From assembly GCA_027451525.1 (NCBI GenBank), contig DAIDJF010000060.1, positions 1 to 33,228 on the forward strand: 33,228 nucleotides of DNA, given 5' to 3'. Each line of letters starts with the position of its first letter. The stretch's first letter is position 1. The translations under genes were made by a program, and so were the position numbers. Below the pieces are notes generated by a model, which made no database searches, was not told the origin of the DNA, and worked only from the letters and a program-made list of their open reading frames with translations. This stretch comes from Ktedonobacterales bacterium (lineage in GTDB: Bacteria; Chloroflexota; Ktedonobacteria; Ktedonobacterales; Ktedonobacteraceae). Of the stretch, positions 33,127 through 33,228 are shown piece after piece.

Positions 33127-33155
33127 AGTATAGCATAAATACTCGCGTTTGTCAG
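33127..33155 (-). promoter_or_regulatory. Promoter of the small membrane protein gene
   Basis: On the minus strand CTGACA (33155-33150) and TATACT (33132-33127) have exactly 17 bases between them, about 36 bases before ATG 33091. Confidence 0.6.
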
Positions 33156-33228
33156 TATTTGATAGCATTTCTTAAAACGTATTCCAAACTCCTAATTACT
33201 CTGCCAGTGAGAAAACTTGTAATCTCCT

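Noticed and set aside
1..33228. CRISPR array, tRNA or rRNA genes
   Set aside because: No regularly spaced direct repeats and no cloverleaf or rRNA-like stretch noticed by eye; a tRNAscan or Infernal run would settle it.

Overview
The window is a gene-dense bacterial chromosome segment of moderate GC. Its mix of membrane-protein operons, a transposase/nuclease-like Rpn-family gene, short dispersed palindromic repeats and a mycothiol-ligase-like short CysRS suggests a Gram-positive-like soil bacterium. My best guess is Chloroflexota, class Ktedonobacteria. This rests on gene style only; there is no rRNA or marker gene to prove it, and I see no tRNA, rRNA or CRISPR array.

Layout. 1-2862: a dispersed-repeat fragment, a strong promoter with a possible operator, and a two-gene ABC exporter operon. 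2863-5308: a decayed leader repeat, a small coiled-coil protein, and a convergent class B penicillin-binding protein. 5309-10185: a four-gene leftward operon of envelope proteins (internally duplicated membrane protein, CopD/YtkA-like protein, Asp-box lipoprotein, YncE-like beta-propeller) ending in a 32-bp perfect hairpin. 10291-13241: a twin dyad site, a threonine dehydratase and a second ABC exporter operon. 13267-17592: dienelactone hydrolase, a 160-bp palindromic repeat, thiolase, an Rpn-like PD-(D/E)XK protein with its leader repeat, and a methyltransferase. 17640-19770: a secreted EXORDIUM-like protein, a lipoprotein and a 47-bp-arm inverted repeat. 19849-23255: two tandem paralogous GT-C/ArnT-like glycosyltransferases. 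23347-31543: a rightward housekeeping run of hisS, a metallo-beta-lactamase fold hydrolase, UDP-glucose dehydrogenase carrying an intein, acpS, dtd, tatD and a short CysRS/MshC-like ligase. 31623-33228: an ATP-grasp-like Cj0069-family protein, a recombinase HTH relic and a small membrane protein.

Functionally the window combines envelope work (PBP, two exporters, glycosyltransferases, UDP-glucuronate supply, the CopD operon) with translation and tRNA quality control (hisS, dtd, CysRS-like). The most striking object is a 475-residue LAGLIDADG intein inserted exactly before the catalytic cysteine of UDP-glucose dehydrogenase, so the enzyme should be inactive until it splices. Second is the CysRS-like protein, which lacks the anticodon-binding tail and carries MshC-type signatures. 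Several repeats and relics point to past mobile-element activity.
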